A DNA stretch of 64,000 nucleotides, from assembly GCA_964606895.1 (NCBI GenBank), contig CAZSHX010000001.1, positions 62,001 through 126,000 on the forward strand, in the 5' to 3' direction. This document shows positions 45,935-55,094 of the stretch, in pieces. This DNA comes from CAZSHX01 sp964606895 (GTDB taxonomy: Bacteria; Bacteroidota; Ignavibacteria; Kapaibacteriales; UBA2268). The notes under the pieces are model-generated. The model had not been told where the DNA came from and did not search any database. It saw nothing but the letters and a program-made list of their open reading frames with translations. The translations under genes and the position numbers were made by a program. Each line of letters starts with the position of its first letter. Position 1 is the stretch's first letter.

Positions 45935-46492
45935 TTACTTTCCAAGCATTGCTTCTTTAACATCTTCGTCCCGTGGTTTGGCTCCAAGCCAAATGCCAAG
46001 AAGTGCTTTTTTGAATGCAAATCCGCTGATTGTTCCTTTTAAAGAGTTATTGACGAAAACTTTAGTTCCGGCTCCGGGTTTATATTCGAACTGAAAGATA
46101 TTATTGTCCTGAATTTCAAAATTGAATATTGCTATGAATTTATTTATTTCATTTTGAATTGAGGCTGTATTGTTCCCGGTTGCTTTTCCGAATCCTTCTT
46201 TCCACGAATCATTGATCTTATCACTTGTGATGCCTCCGCGAAGAAAGTGCATTCTGATGATATAAGGTTTGTCGGAATTTAAAATCGAGTTTGCATCGCC
46301 GGATTTATTTTCGAGATACAATCCGATTGCATAAACCTTGAGGAAGAATTTTTTTATCACTCCACCGCCATTTAGTGTCAGATTTGTACTTTCAAGCATC
46401 AATTTGTCGGGCATTTCGGCACCACCGATGTTTTTTGCAAAAACCGGCATAGATAAAAATAGGATAAGGAATATTACATAAATTTTTGACAT
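45935..46492 (-). CDS. Chalcone isomerase-like periplasmic protein
   Basis: A signal peptide (VIFLILFLSMPVFAKN) is followed by the domain of bacterial chalcone-isomerase-like proteins: LTLNGGGVIKKFFLKVYAIG, then YIIRMHFLRGGITSDKINDS, and at the end SGFAFKKALLGIWLGAKPRD. These domains usually bind fatty acids or act as stability factors. Most bacterial members lack the catalytic residues of plant chalcone isomerase, and I cannot see the full plant set here. Length is 185 residues. It is not linked to the neighbouring CNNM gene by short spacing. Confidence 0.8.
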   Translation of the reverse strand: MSKIYVIFLILFLSMPVFAKNIGGAEMPDKLMLESTNLTLNGGGVIKKFFLKVYAIGLYLENKSGDANSILNSDKPYIIRMHFLRGGITSDKINDSWKEGFGKATGNNTASIQNEINKFIAIFNFEIQDNNIFQFEYKPGAGTKVFVNNSLKGTISGFAFKKALLGIWLGAKPRDEDVKEAMLGK

Positions 46493-46574
46493 AAAAAAGC
46501 CTTAGGAAAATGAAAAAATAGTGCAAAATATTCTTTGTGCTATTAACAATATAAAATCTTTATCTCGATTTTGT

Positions 46575-47615
46575 TCAACCCTGCACCGAGACCGAAGCAA
46601 TACGCTTGTCTCTTTTTTGTTTTGCAAATTCGCGAAGGTCAACCACACGGTCGGCTTCATCAACGATTTCCGAGCCCAAAATGGTCTCCATTACGTCCTC
46701 CATTGAAAGCAAACCTTCTACCCCGCCATATTCATCAACGACAAGGAAAACATGCTGGCGACGCTTTAAAAACTTATCGAGGGCTATATCCAATTCAGCA
46801 TTTTCAGGAATAAAATATATTTCCCTTGCCAAATCACGCAGTTTAACCGATTCATTGCCTTTTAAAGCCGCCTGAAGAATGTCTTTAGTCATAACATATC
46901 CTATAACGGAGTCATCAATTGATTCTCCCTGCCAGACAGGTATTCTGGAATACATCTGAATTTCAGGGTGATTTATTATGTTTTCGACCTTTTCATCTGC
47001 AGGAAGACTGAACACGACAGTTCTTGGAGTCATAACATCACTGACAAGAACGTCGCTGAAGTTCATGATATTTTTCAATATTCTGTATTCTTCAGGGTCA
47101 ATCGAACCTTCCTCGTGGGCAGATTCAACAAGTGCAGTCAGTTCTTCCCTCGAAGCTTCTTCATGAGTCTGCTGAATAATTAAATTTTTGGAAAATGCGA
47201 TGAGCAGGACAAAGGGTTTATTCAGGTAATAAATAAAACGAACAAGAGGCGACAGTGGTATTAGAATTCTTAAATTATATTTTCTTCCTATTGCAAAGAA
47301 AATGCTTCTTAAAACTAATGCGAAAAGGAAAATAAACGATATAAGATAAAGAAACGGGTACCATGAACTAAATCTAAAAACCATAAATACACCCGAAAAA
47401 ACGCTGATAGTAATATACAAAAGTGTTTCGACAGGCGAAAACAAGTCAGAATATACTTCAAGCTTCAACTTAAGATGAAATATTCTTGCCGCTTTTTTAT
47501 TGACAGCAGAAAGTTCTTCCAACTCGTCATGATTAGAATGTTTCAAAGCCGACGACAACATAGAGCATATAGAAGCAACGAAAATGAATAGAGTAATTAT
47601 CAGCCAGATTTCCAT
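46575..47615 (-). CDS. CNNM/CorC-type membrane protein with CBS pair
   Basis: An N-terminal DUF21-like region with three to four membrane helices (about 3-135) is followed by a CBS pair from about 190: VSDVMTPRTVVFSL, YSRIPVW, VIGYVMTKDIL and VFLVVDEYGGVEGLLSMED. It is related to ion-transport proteins (magnesium/cobalt efflux CorC, CNNM). It lacks the C-terminal CorC/HlyC domain, so the 346-residue length is short. The next minus-strand gene upstream ends 4 bp away. Confidence 0.88.
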   Translation of the reverse strand: MEIWLIITLFIFVASICSMLSSALKHSNHDELEELSAVNKKAARIFHLKLKLEVYSDLFSPVETLLYITISVFSGVFMVFRFSSWYPFLYLISFIFLFALVLRSIFFAIGRKYNLRILIPLSPLVRFIYYLNKPFVLLIAFSKNLIIQQTHEEASREELTALVESAHEEGSIDPEEYRILKNIMNFSDVLVSDVMTPRTVVFSLPADEKVENIINHPEIQMYSRIPVWQGESIDDSVIGYVMTKDILQAALKGNESVKLRDLAREIYFIPENAELDIALDKFLKRRQHVFLVVDEYGGVEGLLSMEDVMETILGSEIVDEADRVVDLREFAKQKRDKRIASVSVQG

Positions 47616-47618
47616 AAT

Positions 47619-48251
47619 TTAATTGCTATACTGTTTGTCAATAATGGTTATTCTGCCGGGATAAACAATCGGACCAAACGGAGTGTTGACAGTTGGTCTG
47701 GCATCGAGTTTGAGCTTTGCAGGGCTGGATTTTACGCCGCCGAGTGCAAGAGCAATATTAATGATTCCATCGTAGCCTTTGTTCTGGAAAAATTTGTATA
47801 AGTCCAGATTCATTTTCAAAGGAATTAATGTGGTCTGTCCTGTGCCGGGTATTTCAACCGGACTTGCAATATTGCCTGAAATTGTAGGTACATCATCAAT
47901 ATACAATTGCCAGTCAAGGCTTGTCAAAGTTGCAGATGTTCCGGGAGTGCCTCCTTTTCCGTCGTTAGGATTCAAAGCGGCAACATTCAGAACAAATTCG
48001 GCAGGAAAACTTTTTGAAGCAAATGCACTTGTAAGTTTGAATCCGTCAGTAAGCGAGAAGTCTTTTACCGAGTTTTTATTGCTTAATCCAATACCTGCAA
48101 GGCTGAAATTATTGACATTGTCCAGCTTGAACTGTAGTCTCTGCATATTTGCCAAGGCATTGGACACCTGCTGTATGGTCTGGCAACTGTTATTTATCAG
48201 GAATAATCCGGACGAAAGAACAATAATTAAAAATATTTTTAAAATTTTCAT
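47619..48251 (-). CDS. LEA14-like (LEA type 2) lipoprotein
   Basis: The start MKILKIFLIIVLSSGLFLIN precedes a lipobox Cys (NNSCQT). A LEA-2 / water-stress type beta-sandwich follows (FVLNVAALNPNDG, SLDWQLYIDDVPTISGN, PVEIPGTGQTTLIPLKM). Such proteins bind lipids or stabilise the envelope. A longer frame start 27 residues upstream is unlikely, since it would bury the signal sequence. It sits 4 bp before the CNNM gene, so the two may be co-transcribed. Confidence 0.8.
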   Translation of the reverse strand: MKILKIFLIIVLSSGLFLINNSCQTIQQVSNALANMQRLQFKLDNVNNFSLAGIGLSNKNSVKDFSLTDGFKLTSAFASKSFPAEFVLNVAALNPNDGKGGTPGTSATLTSLDWQLYIDDVPTISGNIASPVEIPGTGQTTLIPLKMNLDLYKFFQNKGYDGIINIALALGGVKSSPAKLKLDARPTVNTPFGPIVYPGRITIIDKQYSN

Positions 48252-48366
48252 AATAAATACTCCGTTTAATAGTTTTGATATTTGCAATTTGAAAAAATGA
48301 AAACAATATAAGTTTAAAACAACATTTTTCAAATTTTATTTTATTATATATGTTACAGGTATAAAA

Positions 48367-49485
48367 ATGAGATTAAAAGTTATTATTCCGGTTTTGATAT
48401 TTCTTATGACAATCGGCATGAAAAGTCAGTCAGATAAGAATCTTGCCATTGCTTTTGAATGGGGAGTAAAAGGCATTGAGTTTCTGAATAAAGGCAAGTT
48501 CGACAGTGCTATCACAGCTTTCGACCAAGCAATTTTAATTGATGCAAAATCAATCAGCTACCCCTACGAAAAGAGTTTAGCGTACTATCAGAAGAAGGAT
48601 TATAAAACTGCATCAGCCATACTTGATTCACTTCTTTCTCATCCTGAAGCAAATGACCAGATTTATCAACTTCTCGGAAACAGTTATGACAATCTGGGAA
48701 TGGACAAGAAAAGTGCAGAAACCTACAAAAAAGGATTGGAAAAATTTCCGAATTCGGGAAGAATTCACATGGAACTTGGGTTGTTAGAACAAAAGAAGAA
48801 TACAACTATCAAATCACTTTCCGGAAAATCACCGGCACTAATTTTGGGTTATTGGGAAAAAGGTGTGGATGTTGACCCTGCATTTGCTTATAATTATTAT
48901 TACCTTTCGCAATTCTACTGCACAACAGTTGAAAAAATCTGGGGTTTGATTTATGGCGAAGTTTTTATGAATATTGCCGACAATCCAAAAAGAATTGCTG
49001 AGGTTAGCAAATGTATCTATCAAACTACTCAATCGGGACTTTTCAGCAAAGGCGACAGTGTGCTAAACCCAAGATTTACGTCAGTTAAAAAATTTACCGA
49101 TGTCGAAGATTTTTCAAAAATGAGATTCGAAGAAGCATGTCAGAAGATTTTGACTCAGAGTGCAGAAGGGGTTATGCCCCATGAAAACATCCTGTCTTTG
49201 GATAATTATTTCAAATTAAGGGAAGAGTTTATAAAACTCTGGTTTGCAAAAGGACTAAACAAAATTTTCCCAAATTCTCTTTTTGAATGGCATAAAAAGC
49301 TAATTGACAGTAAACTTTTTGAAGCATATAATCATAATGTTTTCAGCTCTATTGATAATGATATGTTCAAAAACTGGTATTCGAAAAACAAGAAAAAGCA
49401 GGATAAATTAGCTGAATGGCTTAAAGAAAATGCTTTTGTTGTGAACGAAAAAAACAAGATTTATAAATATCAATATGACAAGTAA
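48367..49485 (+). CDS. Secreted TPR-repeat protein
   Basis: A signal peptide (VIIPVLIFLMTIGMKSQS) is followed by three to four tetratricopeptide units (ALKSIS-like motifs: LNKGKFDSAITAFDQAILID, KKDYKTASAILDSLLSH, KSAETYKKGLEKFPNSGR). The C-terminal 200 residues show no known domain. It is probably a periplasmic scaffolding protein. It is divergent from the LEA-2 gene and convergent with the ABC permease gene, whose stop lies only 3 bp away. Confidence 0.7.
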   Translation: MRLKVIIPVLIFLMTIGMKSQSDKNLAIAFEWGVKGIEFLNKGKFDSAITAFDQAILIDAKSISYPYEKSLAYYQKKDYKTASAILDSLLSHPEANDQIYQLLGNSYDNLGMDKKSAETYKKGLEKFPNSGRIHMELGLLEQKKNTTIKSLSGKSPALILGYWEKGVDVDPAFAYNYYYLSQFYCTTVEKIWGLIYGEVFMNIADNPKRIAEVSKCIYQTTQSGLFSKGDSVLNPRFTSVKKFTDVEDFSKMRFEEACQKILTQSAEGVMPHENILSLDNYFKLREEFIKLWFAKGLNKIFPNSLFEWHKKLIDSKLFEAYNHNVFSSIDNDMFKNWYSKNKKKQDKLAEWLKENAFVVNEKNKIYKYQYDK

Positions 49486-49488
49486 GGA

Positions 49489-50550
49489 TTATCCGCTTAC
49501 TTTTTTGTATCGCCAAACAGACAAAACAACCATCAGGACCGCATAAACTGAAAGCACAAGCACCTGACGCTGTACTTCCCAAAAGCCAGAGCCTTTGAGT
49601 ATAACACGTCGCATTATTTCTATAAAATGCGAAACGGGATTGAATAATGTTATAATCTGTGCCCAATGAGGCATGCTGTCAATCGGTGTGAACAAACCTC
49701 CCATGAGTATGAACACAACGCCAAAGAACCATGCTATGAAAAGTGCTTGCTGCATTGTGTCGGTTATTGTCGAAATGAAAAGTCCGTAACCAAGAACAAC
49801 AACAAGATATAGCGACGAAAGCGAAAAAATCAGCAAGATATTTCCTCTTATGACAATACCGAAAATGAGTACTGCCAGCGTCAGACCAAAAGCAAGAATT
49901 ATAATCGAAATAATCCAAAACGGAAGAAGTTTGCCTATTATGAACTGATACTTTTTAATTGGCGTAACATTGAGTTGTTCAATAGTTCCGATTTCCTTTT
50001 CCCTAACTACGTTCATAGCAGAAAGGAACATACCGATTATCGTTACCAAAACAACCAAAATTCCCGGAACCATATATTCTTTGTAATCGAGTTCGGGATT
50101 GTACCAATACTCTGAAATTACATTGATATTTTTGGGAATTGTTGTTGGTGAAATTAAATGAAAATCGTTAAGAATCAATTTGTTGAAATTATTGGTAATT
50201 TGTATCGCATAAGACTGAATTATTCCTGCCGCTGAACCATCCTCGGCATTAATAACAAACTGGAGTTTAGGATTGGTTTGTTTGTAAATATCCCTTTCAA
50301 AGTTCTTTGGAATTATTAACACCATTTTCACTTTACGGTGAGCTAAATCATCATAACCAACTTTTTCGCTGTGGGATGAATTTATCAGATGAAAATAATT
50401 GGTTGAGGAAAATTTTTGAACCAGCAATCTTGAATATGTAGTTTGGTCATTATCAATCAAATGGAAATTGATAGATTTGATTTCGAAAGTAGCCGCAAAA
50501 GAAAGAAGGACCAACTGAACAAGCGGCATAAAGAAAATAATCGGGAGCAT
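49489..50550 (-). CDS. ABC-2 type transporter permease
   Basis: Six hydrophobic helices and a large N-terminal extracytoplasmic domain (MVLIIPKNFERDIYKQTNPK region) match the ABC-2 permease type, as do VREKEIGTIEQLNVTPIKKY and LFNPVSHFIEIMRRVILKG. The frame continues upstream as KTILYIIRKEFLQISRSKQ, the normal start of the family, but the only candidate start there is a CTG at 50610; ATG at 50550 would drop part of the first helix. No ATPase gene is adjacent, so it is an orphan subunit here. Confidence 0.85.
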   Translation of the reverse strand: MLPIIFFMPLVQLVLLSFAATFEIKSINFHLIDNDQTTYSRLLVQKFSSTNYFHLINSSHSEKVGYDDLAHRKVKMVLIIPKNFERDIYKQTNPKLQFVINAEDGSAAGIIQSYAIQITNNFNKLILNDFHLISPTTIPKNINVISEYWYNPELDYKEYMVPGILVVLVTIIGMFLSAMNVVREKEIGTIEQLNVTPIKKYQFIIGKLLPFWIISIIILAFGLTLAVLIFGIVIRGNILLIFSLSSLYLVVVLGYGLFISTITDTMQQALFIAWFFGVVFILMGGLFTPIDSMPHWAQIITLFNPVSHFIEIMRRVILKGSGFWEVQRQVLVLSVYAVLMVVLSVWRYKKVSG

Positions 50551-50783
50551 TTGTTTGCTTCTCGAAATCTGAAGAAATTCTTTTCGGATAATATATAAAA
50601 TTGTTTTCAGCTGTTGTTTTTAATCTGAATGAAAAATAATTCTTCAAAACTATCGAATTTCGACTATTTATCAAAACTTGTTTTTGTTTTTGACATATTT
50701 CTTGTTAATTTTGAAGTTGGTTTTGAATTTTTTTGAAATACATTTCCGAATTTGACGAGAAACCGATAAGGATTATTAAAAAA

Positions 50784-51716
50784 ATGGACATGAGCAAACT
50801 TTCAATTGTTTTTATGGGAACACCCGAATTCGCGGTTCCTTCTCTTGTTAATTTGCACGAGTCATTCGGGATTAAAGTCGTTGTTACGGTTCCCGACAAG
50901 CCCAAAGGCAGAGGCTTGCAACTTCTTCCATCGGCTGTTAAGTTAAAAGCCTTAGAATTGAAAATCCCTGTTCTACAGCCCGATAAACTGAATGACGAAA
51001 GCTTTATCAATGAGATGAAATCTCTTGCTCCAGATATAATAATCGTGATTGCCTTCAGAATTCTTCCTTTTGAAATTTACAGTCTTGCAAAGCTCGGAGC
51101 TTTTAATATACATGGAAGCATCCTGCCAAAATACAGAGGTGCCGCTCCGATAAATCACGCAATCCTGAATGGCGAGAAAACAACGGGTCTGACTTCCTTT
51201 CTTTTAGAGAAAAAAGTTGACACAGGTTCAATTCTTTTAACAGAAGAAATTGAAATCCCCGAAGGTTCAACTGCAGGAGATTTGCATGATTTGCTTATGC
51301 CACTTTCTGCCAAAATCGCGGTAAAGACTGTTGACTTGCTGATTCAGGGCGAATATAAATTAAAGATACAAGATGAATCGCTGGCTTCGCCTGCCCCGAA
51401 AATCTTTCCTGAATACTGTAAAATAGATTATTACAACACATCCGAAAAAGTTAGAAACTTTATACATGGGATGTCACCTTTCCCCGGAGCATGGTGCAAT
51501 TGGGAAGGAAACAGATTTAAGATTCTCAGAACAAATTACTCAACTTCCGGAGGAGGTAATCCCGGGAAGTTTACCATAAAAGATAAGACGATGGAAATAG
51601 AATGTCTGCAGGGAATCATTACCCCTCTTGAAATTCAGTTACAAGGCAAAAAGGCAATGACTATGTCTGCTTTCCTGTCGGGTTACAGAGGTGAACCGAA
51701 AGGTAGTTTTTCTTAG
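50784..51716 (+). CDS. fmt: Methionyl-tRNA formyltransferase
   Basis: It formylates initiator Met-tRNA with 10-formyl-tetrahydrofolate. MGTPEFAVPSLVNL is the N-terminal signature, and HGSILPKYRGAAPINHAILN carries the folate-binding and catalytic residues. The length of 310 residues is normal. The start MDMSKLS is chosen because AGGA lies upstream; an earlier frame start would add 17 residues. It is followed 61 bp later by nadK. The usual partner def is not here. Confidence 0.95.
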   Translation: MDMSKLSIVFMGTPEFAVPSLVNLHESFGIKVVVTVPDKPKGRGLQLLPSAVKLKALELKIPVLQPDKLNDESFINEMKSLAPDIIIVIAFRILPFEIYSLAKLGAFNIHGSILPKYRGAAPINHAILNGEKTTGLTSFLLEKKVDTGSILLTEEIEIPEGSTAGDLHDLLMPLSAKIAVKTVDLLIQGEYKLKIQDESLASPAPKIFPEYCKIDYYNTSEKVRNFIHGMSPFPGAWCNWEGNRFKILRTNYSTSGGGNPGKFTIKDKTMEIECLQGIITPLEIQLQGKKAMTMSAFLSGYRGEPKGSFS

Positions 51717-51777
51717 TTATTTTCGATTTTTTTCATAATTTAATATTTCGTTATTTACTAATACTTTAAGAAGTTTA

Positions 51778-52668
51778 ATGAAAAAATTTGCACTCTTTGA
51801 AAATTCTTACAAACCCGAAGCAATCGTATATGCTGAACAAACAGCCAATATACTCCTTAAATTCGGTATTGAATGTTACGCGAAACCCGAATTGGTTTCA
51901 AATATGAATTCTGAATTGCAAAAGCACGTAATACCTTGCAAATCAGAGAACTTTGGGAAATTTGCCGATATCGTGATTTCTTTTGGCGGCGACGGTACTA
52001 TGCTCAATGCCGCAAGAGTTATGCTCAACAGCGAGATTCCCATTATGGGAGTGAACATTGGCAAGCTTGGTTTTTTGGCAGAGTACTCGATTACTGAGCT
52101 TGAGAAATCCATAAATGACCTTCTTCATGGCAATTATCGTGTGGTGGACAGGGCAATCATCGAAACTACTCTCAATGGGGAAACTGTTTATGCCCTGAAT
52201 GACTTCGTCATTGAAAAAAAGGATTCCTCGAGAATGGTAACCGTGGTTGCATATTCAAATGAACATCATATTGCGGACTATCGGGCTGACGGATTAATTA
52301 TTACAACCCCTACCGGTTCGACTGCTTATTCGCTTTCCTGCGGAGGTCCTGTTATTGCTCCTTCCACCAAAGTAATCTGCCTGACACCTATTTCTCCTCA
52401 TGCTCTGACTCTCAGGCCCCTTGTTGTTCCCGACACAAATGAAATTACCCTGAAGATATTCTCTCCTACGGGTGAAGCTCATTTTGTTGCCGATGGACAG
52501 ATTCATAAGACTTTAATAAATGGCGAAGAAATTGTCATTAAACGTTCCGATTTGTTTATCAAGCTCATCAAACCAACCAACAGTTCATGGTACGATTTGC
52601 TGAGGAAAAAACTATTATGGGCGGCAAATCCGATTCCTTTTGATAGCACCGAGAAAACGATAGTCTGA
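51778..52668 (+). CDS. nadK: NAD kinase
   Basis: It phosphorylates NAD to NADP. The GGDGT catalytic loop is at 70-74, then NIGKLGFLAEYS, the substrate loop NDFVIEK and TPTGSTAYSLSCGGPV. Length of 296 residues is normal for the family. It is 4 bp upstream of the radical SAM gene, so the two are probably co-transcribed. Confidence 0.95.
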   Translation: MKKFALFENSYKPEAIVYAEQTANILLKFGIECYAKPELVSNMNSELQKHVIPCKSENFGKFADIVISFGGDGTMLNAARVMLNSEIPIMGVNIGKLGFLAEYSITELEKSINDLLHGNYRVVDRAIIETTLNGETVYALNDFVIEKKDSSRMVTVVAYSNEHHIADYRADGLIITTPTGSTAYSLSCGGPVIAPSTKVICLTPISPHALTLRPLVVPDTNEITLKIFSPTGEAHFVADGQIHKTLINGEEIVIKRSDLFIKLIKPTNSSWYDLLRKKLLWAANPIPFDSTEKTIV

Positions 52669-52672
52669 TTTA

Positions 52673-53725
52673 ATGATAAACAGACGGCATTTAAATATTA
52701 TCAAAAAAAGATTAATCAATCTCCCTTCAGGAAGAAATTTGATTGATTATGCTTTGAACACTTTGAAACTGATTTATACTTTGAAGAGAAAAACCCTCAA
52801 AGTTCCGTATCCGAATTCTGTTATGCTCGAACTGACTAACCATTGCCAGCTAAGATGTATTACCTGTGCAAGAGAATATTCATTCGGTGCTGAAATGAAA
52901 AAGGGGAATGTGCCGCTTGAGAATGCAAAGAAAATTATTGACCAGCTTTCACCTTATCTGGATAAAATTGCTTTGACGGGTCTGGGTGAACCTGTTATTT
53001 ATCCTTACATAGTTGAAATTGTTGATTATATCAGACAAAAGAACAACGGAATTGCAATTTTCATTTCGTCAAATGCTCAATTGCCATCAACGGTTGATGT
53101 TATAACGAAACTAAAAGATAAAATTGATACTTTGCAGATTTCAGTGGATGGAATTGGCGAAGTAATGGAAAAAATCAGACTAAAATCTGATTACTCCTAT
53201 TTTCTCGAGAATCTGAAAGCCGTAGCAAAATTATCCGAAACATCAAGAATGGATGTTAAGTTAAACATGGTTGTTTTCAAAGATAATTTCTTCCAGATGA
53301 CAGAAGTTGTTAAGCTCGCAAAAGATTTGGGCTTGAAGGAAGTTTACTTCAATTCGGTTAACTTGGTTGCCAATGACTGGGATTTGAGCCATTATGAAAT
53401 TTACGATACTCCCGAATTTGGCAAGGAGTTAAAAAGAGTTATTGAGTTTGCCGACAAAGAAAATATTTATATCGAGTATCCTAAATTCGGCATGGAAAAA
53501 GGATTCATCAATTGTCCTTATCTCTGGAATCATTTTTATATAACCTGGGATGGTTTTCTTGCCCCATGCTGTGCAAAACCATTTCCATTGGAAATGAATT
53601 TTGGAAATGTTTTCGAAACTCCTTTTCTTGATTGCATTAACCACGATAAATTTATTAAATTCAGAAGACTTGCCAAAGATAATTTAACTCATGGTTTTTG
53701 CAAAAGATGTCATTATATTGCATAA
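52673..53725 (+). CDS. Radical SAM/SPASM-type protein
   Basis: Cys58, Cys62 and Cys65 (CQLRCITC) bind the [4Fe-4S] cluster that cleaves SAM. GLGEPVIYPYI and QISVDGIGEVM belong to the core barrel. A C-terminal cysteine set (NCPYLWNHFYITWDGFLAPC, then CCAKPF, later CKRCHYIA) resembles a SPASM domain with auxiliary clusters. The substrate is unknown: no small peptide, carrier or partner gene is adjacent. Its position after nadK is not informative. Confidence 0.85.
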   Translation: MINRRHLNIIKKRLINLPSGRNLIDYALNTLKLIYTLKRKTLKVPYPNSVMLELTNHCQLRCITCAREYSFGAEMKKGNVPLENAKKIIDQLSPYLDKIALTGLGEPVIYPYIVEIVDYIRQKNNGIAIFISSNAQLPSTVDVITKLKDKIDTLQISVDGIGEVMEKIRLKSDYSYFLENLKAVAKLSETSRMDVKLNMVVFKDNFFQMTEVVKLAKDLGLKEVYFNSVNLVANDWDLSHYEIYDTPEFGKELKRVIEFADKENIYIEYPKFGMEKGFINCPYLWNHFYITWDGFLAPCCAKPFPLEMNFGNVFETPFLDCINHDKFIKFRRLAKDNLTHGFCKRCHYIA

Positions 53726-53777
53726 AATTAATATAAAAAAAATTAGAAATTTTTAAATAAAATTCGGGACAAAAATT

Positions 53778-55016
53778 ATGAAGACAGGAACTGAATCAAA
53801 AGGTAATAAACAAATGGCTGTAGCAGGGCTGATATTTGGTTTTGCGGCTTTTGTCTTCTTTCTGATTCTTACAAAAATCATTTATGTACCGCTTATACTG
53901 TTTGTTCTGTCAATCTTCTTTCTGGCACCTTTCAGGAAAGAAAATGATTACATCAAAAGGCTGATGCTCGTTATTTCACTCGTGTTTATCGGATGGATAC
54001 TTTCGCAACTTGGTTTCGCTCTTGTTCCTTTTGTCATCGCTTTTTTGATTGCGTATCTTCTTGACCCAATAGTATCTTTCCTGAAAAGAAAAGGATTGCC
54101 GCGCTGGCTTTCATCAATGGTATTTATCCTGTCATTTGTCGGCGCTGTGGCTTTGATTTCAATTTATATCTTCCCGATGATATTTGTTCAGTTGCAGGAT
54201 GCAATCAACAAGATCACTTCCCTTGTAACAACCGTCAACAGTTATCTTGATACCAGAAAAATTTACAGATTACTTGATAGCATCGGTATCAGGAATGAAG
54301 ATGTTCAGAAACTGATTAAAAAGGAAGCTATTCCTGAAATCAAAGGAATGATGACTGGTATTTTCAATTCGTTGATGTCATTGCTGACAGGTTTATCGGG
54401 AATTGCAACACAACTCCTTAATGTTATTCTAATTCCAATCTTCGCTTTTTACTTTTTGAAAGATTTCACAAGAATTAAAACAACAATAAAAGCTATTCTC
54501 GAAAAGAAAAACGTTAAATTTCTTCATGATCTTAGAAGAATAAATGATATTTTTATGATATATATCGGCTGGCAGGTTATTGCGGCTACTATGGTAGCAA
54601 CTGTTTGTTCAACTGCATTCAGTTCTTTTGGAATTGCTTACCCGATTGTTCTCGGAATTATAGCGGGTTTTCTGAACCCAATACCGTATCTTGGTTTTAT
54701 TGGAAGTATGATTATCAGCAGTCTAACGATAATTATTGTTGAACCCGATAATATGTGGACTCAGATTTTAATTGTTGTTTCGGTAATAAGCGGGATGCAC
54801 TTTATCAACACTTATTTCATCGAGCCATTTATACTTGGAAAGAGAATCGGACTTCATCCTTTGGTTTTGTTTCTTGCATTGTTCATTTTCGGCGGTATGT
54901 TTGGGTTTATCGGTTTACTTATTGCAGTGCCAACATCTGCGACACTTGTCATGTTTTTCAATGACTGGCGGCAAAGACTTATAGTCGTCGGTATGAACGA
55001 TAAGGAAAATGAATAA
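53778..55016 (+). CDS. AI-2E family transporter (PerM-like)
   Basis: An integral membrane protein of 412 residues with about eight helices. FVIAFLIAYLLDPIVSFLKR and LNVILIPIFAFYFLKDF are typical, as is the loop-helix EPFILGKRIGLHPLVLFLAL near the end. Members export small molecules or act in osmotic adaptation. The substrate is not predictable. It is preceded by a short spacer after the radical SAM gene. Confidence 0.9.
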   Translation: MKTGTESKGNKQMAVAGLIFGFAAFVFFLILTKIIYVPLILFVLSIFFLAPFRKENDYIKRLMLVISLVFIGWILSQLGFALVPFVIAFLIAYLLDPIVSFLKRKGLPRWLSSMVFILSFVGAVALISIYIFPMIFVQLQDAINKITSLVTTVNSYLDTRKIYRLLDSIGIRNEDVQKLIKKEAIPEIKGMMTGIFNSLMSLLTGLSGIATQLLNVILIPIFAFYFLKDFTRIKTTIKAILEKKNVKFLHDLRRINDIFMIYIGWQVIAATMVATVCSTAFSSFGIAYPIVLGIIAGFLNPIPYLGFIGSMIISSLTIIIVEPDNMWTQILIVVSVISGMHFINTYFIEPFILGKRIGLHPLVLFLALFIFGGMFGFIGLLIAVPTSATLVMFFNDWRQRLIVVGMNDKENE

Positions 55017-55094
55017 CCCAATTATTATCAAATCAGAAGTTTTTCAAATTCAGAAATAATCTGCAATATCAACATATTAAAAAAAATAGAGATT

